From: Sandaracinaceae bacterium
GTDB lineage: Bacteria > Myxococcota_A > Polyangia > Polyangiales > Sandaracinaceae
DNA: 64,000 bases
NCBI GenBank assembly: GCA_020633195.1
Contig: JACKEC010000014.1
Location: 310,001 to 374,000, forward strand
Direction: 5' to 3'
Part shown: positions 61,825 to 64,000 of the stretch, piece by piece
Numbering within the stretch: the first letter of the stretch is position 1
Layout: every line of letters starts with the position of its first letter
Made by a program: the position numbers and the translations under genes
The notes under the pieces: generated by a model
Databases searched by the model: none
Told to the model about the DNA's origin: nothing
Seen by the model: the letters and a program-made list of their open reading frames with translations, nothing else

Positions 61825-64000
61825 GCGGGCCCCGCTACGTCTGCGTCCACGGCCACTTCTACCAGCCTCCGCGCGAGAACCCGTGGCTCGAGGCGGTCGA
61901 GCGGCAGGACAGCGCCTGGCCCGCGCACGACTGGAACGAGCGGGTCACCGACGAGTGCTACGGCCCCAACGCGACGGCGCGGATCCTCGATCGCGAGGGC
62001 CGCATCGACGACATCACGAACAACTACGCGCGCATCAGCTTCAACCTGGGCCCGACCCTCTTGTCGTGGCTCGAGGAGGCCCAGCCCCGCGTCTACGCGG
62101 CCGTGCTCGACGCGGACCGCGAGAGCCGCGAGCGCTTCGGCGGTCACGGCTCGGCCATCGGGCAGGTCTACAACCACATGATCATGCCGCTCGCGTCCCC
62201 GCGGGATCGGGTGACGCAGGTGCGCTGGGGCCTGCGCGACTTCGAGCGGCGCTTCGGCCGGCGCCCCGAGGGCATGTGGCTCGCCGAGACGGCGGTGGAC
62301 ACGGCCAGCCTCGAGGTCCTCGCGGAGCACGGGATCGCGTACACGATCCTCGCGCCCCACCAGTGCGCGCGGGTGCGTGCCCCGAACGGCGCCTGGGTCG
62401 ACACCCGCGGGCAGCGCGTCGATCCGCGGCGCCCCTACCTGGCGCGCCTCCCGTCGGGTCGGAGCATCGCGCTCTTCTTCTACGACGGACCGATCGCGCG
62501 CGCGGTCGCCTTCGAGCGGCTGCTCGACGACGGGCACCGCTTCGCGGAGCGGCTCCTCGGCGCCTTCGACGGACGCGCCGAGCCGCAGCTCGTGCACATC
62601 GCGACCGACGGCGAGACCTACGGCCACCACCATGCGTACGGCGAGATGGCCCTCGCGGTGGCGCTCGCGCGGATCGAGGAGACGCCCGGCGTCCAGCTCG
62701 TCAACTACGGGCAGATGCTCGAGCTGCACCCGCCGACGTGGGAGGCGGTGATCGCCGAGGACACGTCGTGGAGCTGCATGCACGGCGTCGAGCGGTGGCG
62801 CTCCGACTGCGGCTGCAACAGCGGCACGGGCTGGCACCAGAAGTGGCGCGCGCCGCTCCGCGCGGCGCTGGACTGGCTCGCGGCGGAGCTCGAGCCTCGC
62901 TACGAGCGCGAGGCCGGCCGGATGCTCGCCGACCCCTGGGCCGCGCGCGACGCCTACATCGACGTGGTCCTCGACAGGAGCGCGGCGGGGGTCCAGGCGC
63001 TCCTCGGCGACCACGCGGTCGCGGGCCTCGACGACGACGGCTGGCGCCGGCGGGCCGTCGCGCTCCTCGAGATGCAGCGCCACCTCATGCTCATGTACAC
63101 GAGCTGCGGGTGGTTCTTCGACGAGCCCAGCGGGCTCGAGACGATCCAGGTCCTGCGCTACGCGGCGCGCGCGATCCAGCTCGCCTACGGCCTGTTCGGC
63201 GTCGACCTCGAGGCGCAGTTCCGGCAGCGGCTCGCCGAGGCGCCGAGCAACCGCCCCGAGTACAAGGACGCCAACGGGATCTACCGCGAGCTCGTCCGCC
63301 CTTCGCAGATCGACCTCGAACACGTCGCCGCGCACTTCGCGATCGCCTCCATCTTCGACGACGTCCCCTCGCGCACGGTGCGCGGGTTCGACGCCGACAT
63401 GGTCGAGCACGACCTGGTGCTCACGGGCTCTTCGCGGCTCGCCACGGGCCGGCTCCGCGTGCAGTCCCGCGTGACCCTCGAGGCCGGCGACTACTCCTTC
63501 GCGGTGCTGCACCTCGGCGACCACAACCTCATCGGGGGCCTGAAGGACTTCGACCACCCGGCGACGCACGTGGGGATGCACGGGGCGCTGCGCCACGCCT
63601 TCGATCGCGCCGACATCACCGAGGTGGTGCGGCAGATCCATCGCCACTTCGACGGCCGCACGTTCTCGCTGCGCTCCCTGTTCCCCGAGGACCGCGCGGC
63701 GGTGCTCGAGCGGCTCCTCGAAGAGCGGACCCGCTCGGTCGAGCAGACCCTCGAGCAGGTCTACGAGCAGACCGCGCCGCTGATGCGCTTCCTCCAGAGC
63801 CTGGACCAGACCGCGCCCGACGTGTTCCGCGTCGCCGCCGAGTACACCGTGCAAATCCGCTTGCACCGGGTGATCTCGGCGGGCCTCGGGATCGACCTCG
63901 CGGTGGTGAGCCGGCTGCTCGAGGACGCCGTCGAGGCGCAGATCGTCCTCGACCCGATCGCGCTCGGCCGCGCGCTGCTCGCGTCGCTCAACGCGATCAC
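61821..64000 (+). CDS. GH57-type glycoside hydrolase, 3' truncated by window edge
   Basis: Open from GTG 61821 (GTGA overlap with glgB) to the right edge, 726 complete codons seen. The start VCVHGHFYQPPRENPWLEAVE and later motifs match GH57 proteins: WLAETAVD with Glu156 as likely nucleophile and IATDGETYGHHH with Asp263 as likely acid/base. The later helical region (LLEMQRHLMLMYTSCGWFFDE) resembles the DUF3536 part of long GH57 proteins. Such enzymes act as branching enzymes or amylases on glycogen-type glucans. Coupling to glgB supports a glycogen role. The stop is outside the window. Confidence 0.9.

Overview
This is a very GC-rich chromosomal window in which nearly every base is coding. 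Genes are tightly packed. Many neighbours share four bases (GTGA, ATGA or TTGA), so that one gene's stop lies inside the next gene's start. The gene content suggests a myxobacterium-type organism (Myxococcota; an order such as Polyangiales is my inference). The signs are many small lipoproteins with Asp/Ala/Gly-rich tails, Cys-rich secreted proteins with CCxGSC / NCGGCG repeats, a membrane-anchored Ser/Thr kinase, PEGA-type surface proteins and a bacterial housekeeping set. I see no tRNA, rRNA, CRISPR array, phage gene, transposase or integration site. No gap between genes exceeds about 180 bases.

Layout. 1-3400: a truncated Cys-rich secreted protein, then three minus-strand genes (a coiled-coil tail-anchored protein, an unknown, a lipoprotein). 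3445-10516: a plus-strand operon scpA-scpB-glyQ-glyS-PPDK-like (chromosome condensation, glycyl-tRNA synthetase, and a phosphotransferase whose PEP domain looks decayed). The acidic tail of scpB carries an apparent one-base frameshift. 10653-19301: Ser/Thr kinase, two large beta-propeller-like lipoproteins, mutS and a small lipoprotein. 19362-25584: an aromatic/nucleotide/ribosome series pheA-hisC-aroA-cmk-rpsA, with a candidate promoter and leader hairpin before rpsA and a strong terminator after it.

25816-30670: an unusual tight set of two degenerate citrate-synthase-fold proteins, a sensor histidine kinase with an N-terminal Cys-bearing domain, and an acetolactate-synthase-family ThDP enzyme. 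This is my best candidate for an undescribed system. 30711-33672: AI-2E-family permease, lipoprotein, stand-alone receiver protein. 33720-37819: a glycosyltransferase fused to a CapK/PaaK-like adenylation domain, followed by two sugar-nucleotide epimerase-like proteins, probably for a surface glycan. 37994-48451 is mostly minus strand: lipoprotein methyltransferase, Rieske oxygenase, two GT-C-type membrane glycosyltransferases flanking an LPG-synthase-type membrane protein, a HIT protein, a chlorite dismutase/HemQ-family protein, an Ala/Lys repeat PEGA protein and a YbjN/CesT-like protein.

48489-54474 (plus): periplasmic amidase, glnD, a TPR lipoprotein and a repeat-bearing lipoprotein. 54479-59869 (minus): rlmE, a ribosomal protein L3 gene outside the usual S10 operon, a HEAT-repeat protein, holB (delta prime), a TetR regulator, a lipoprotein and a membrane-anchored unknown. 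59935-end (plus): glgB and a GH57-type glucan enzyme cut by the right edge.

Functions are assigned from motifs read by eye and from known family features. No database search was run, so family-level calls are firmer than substrate-level ones.
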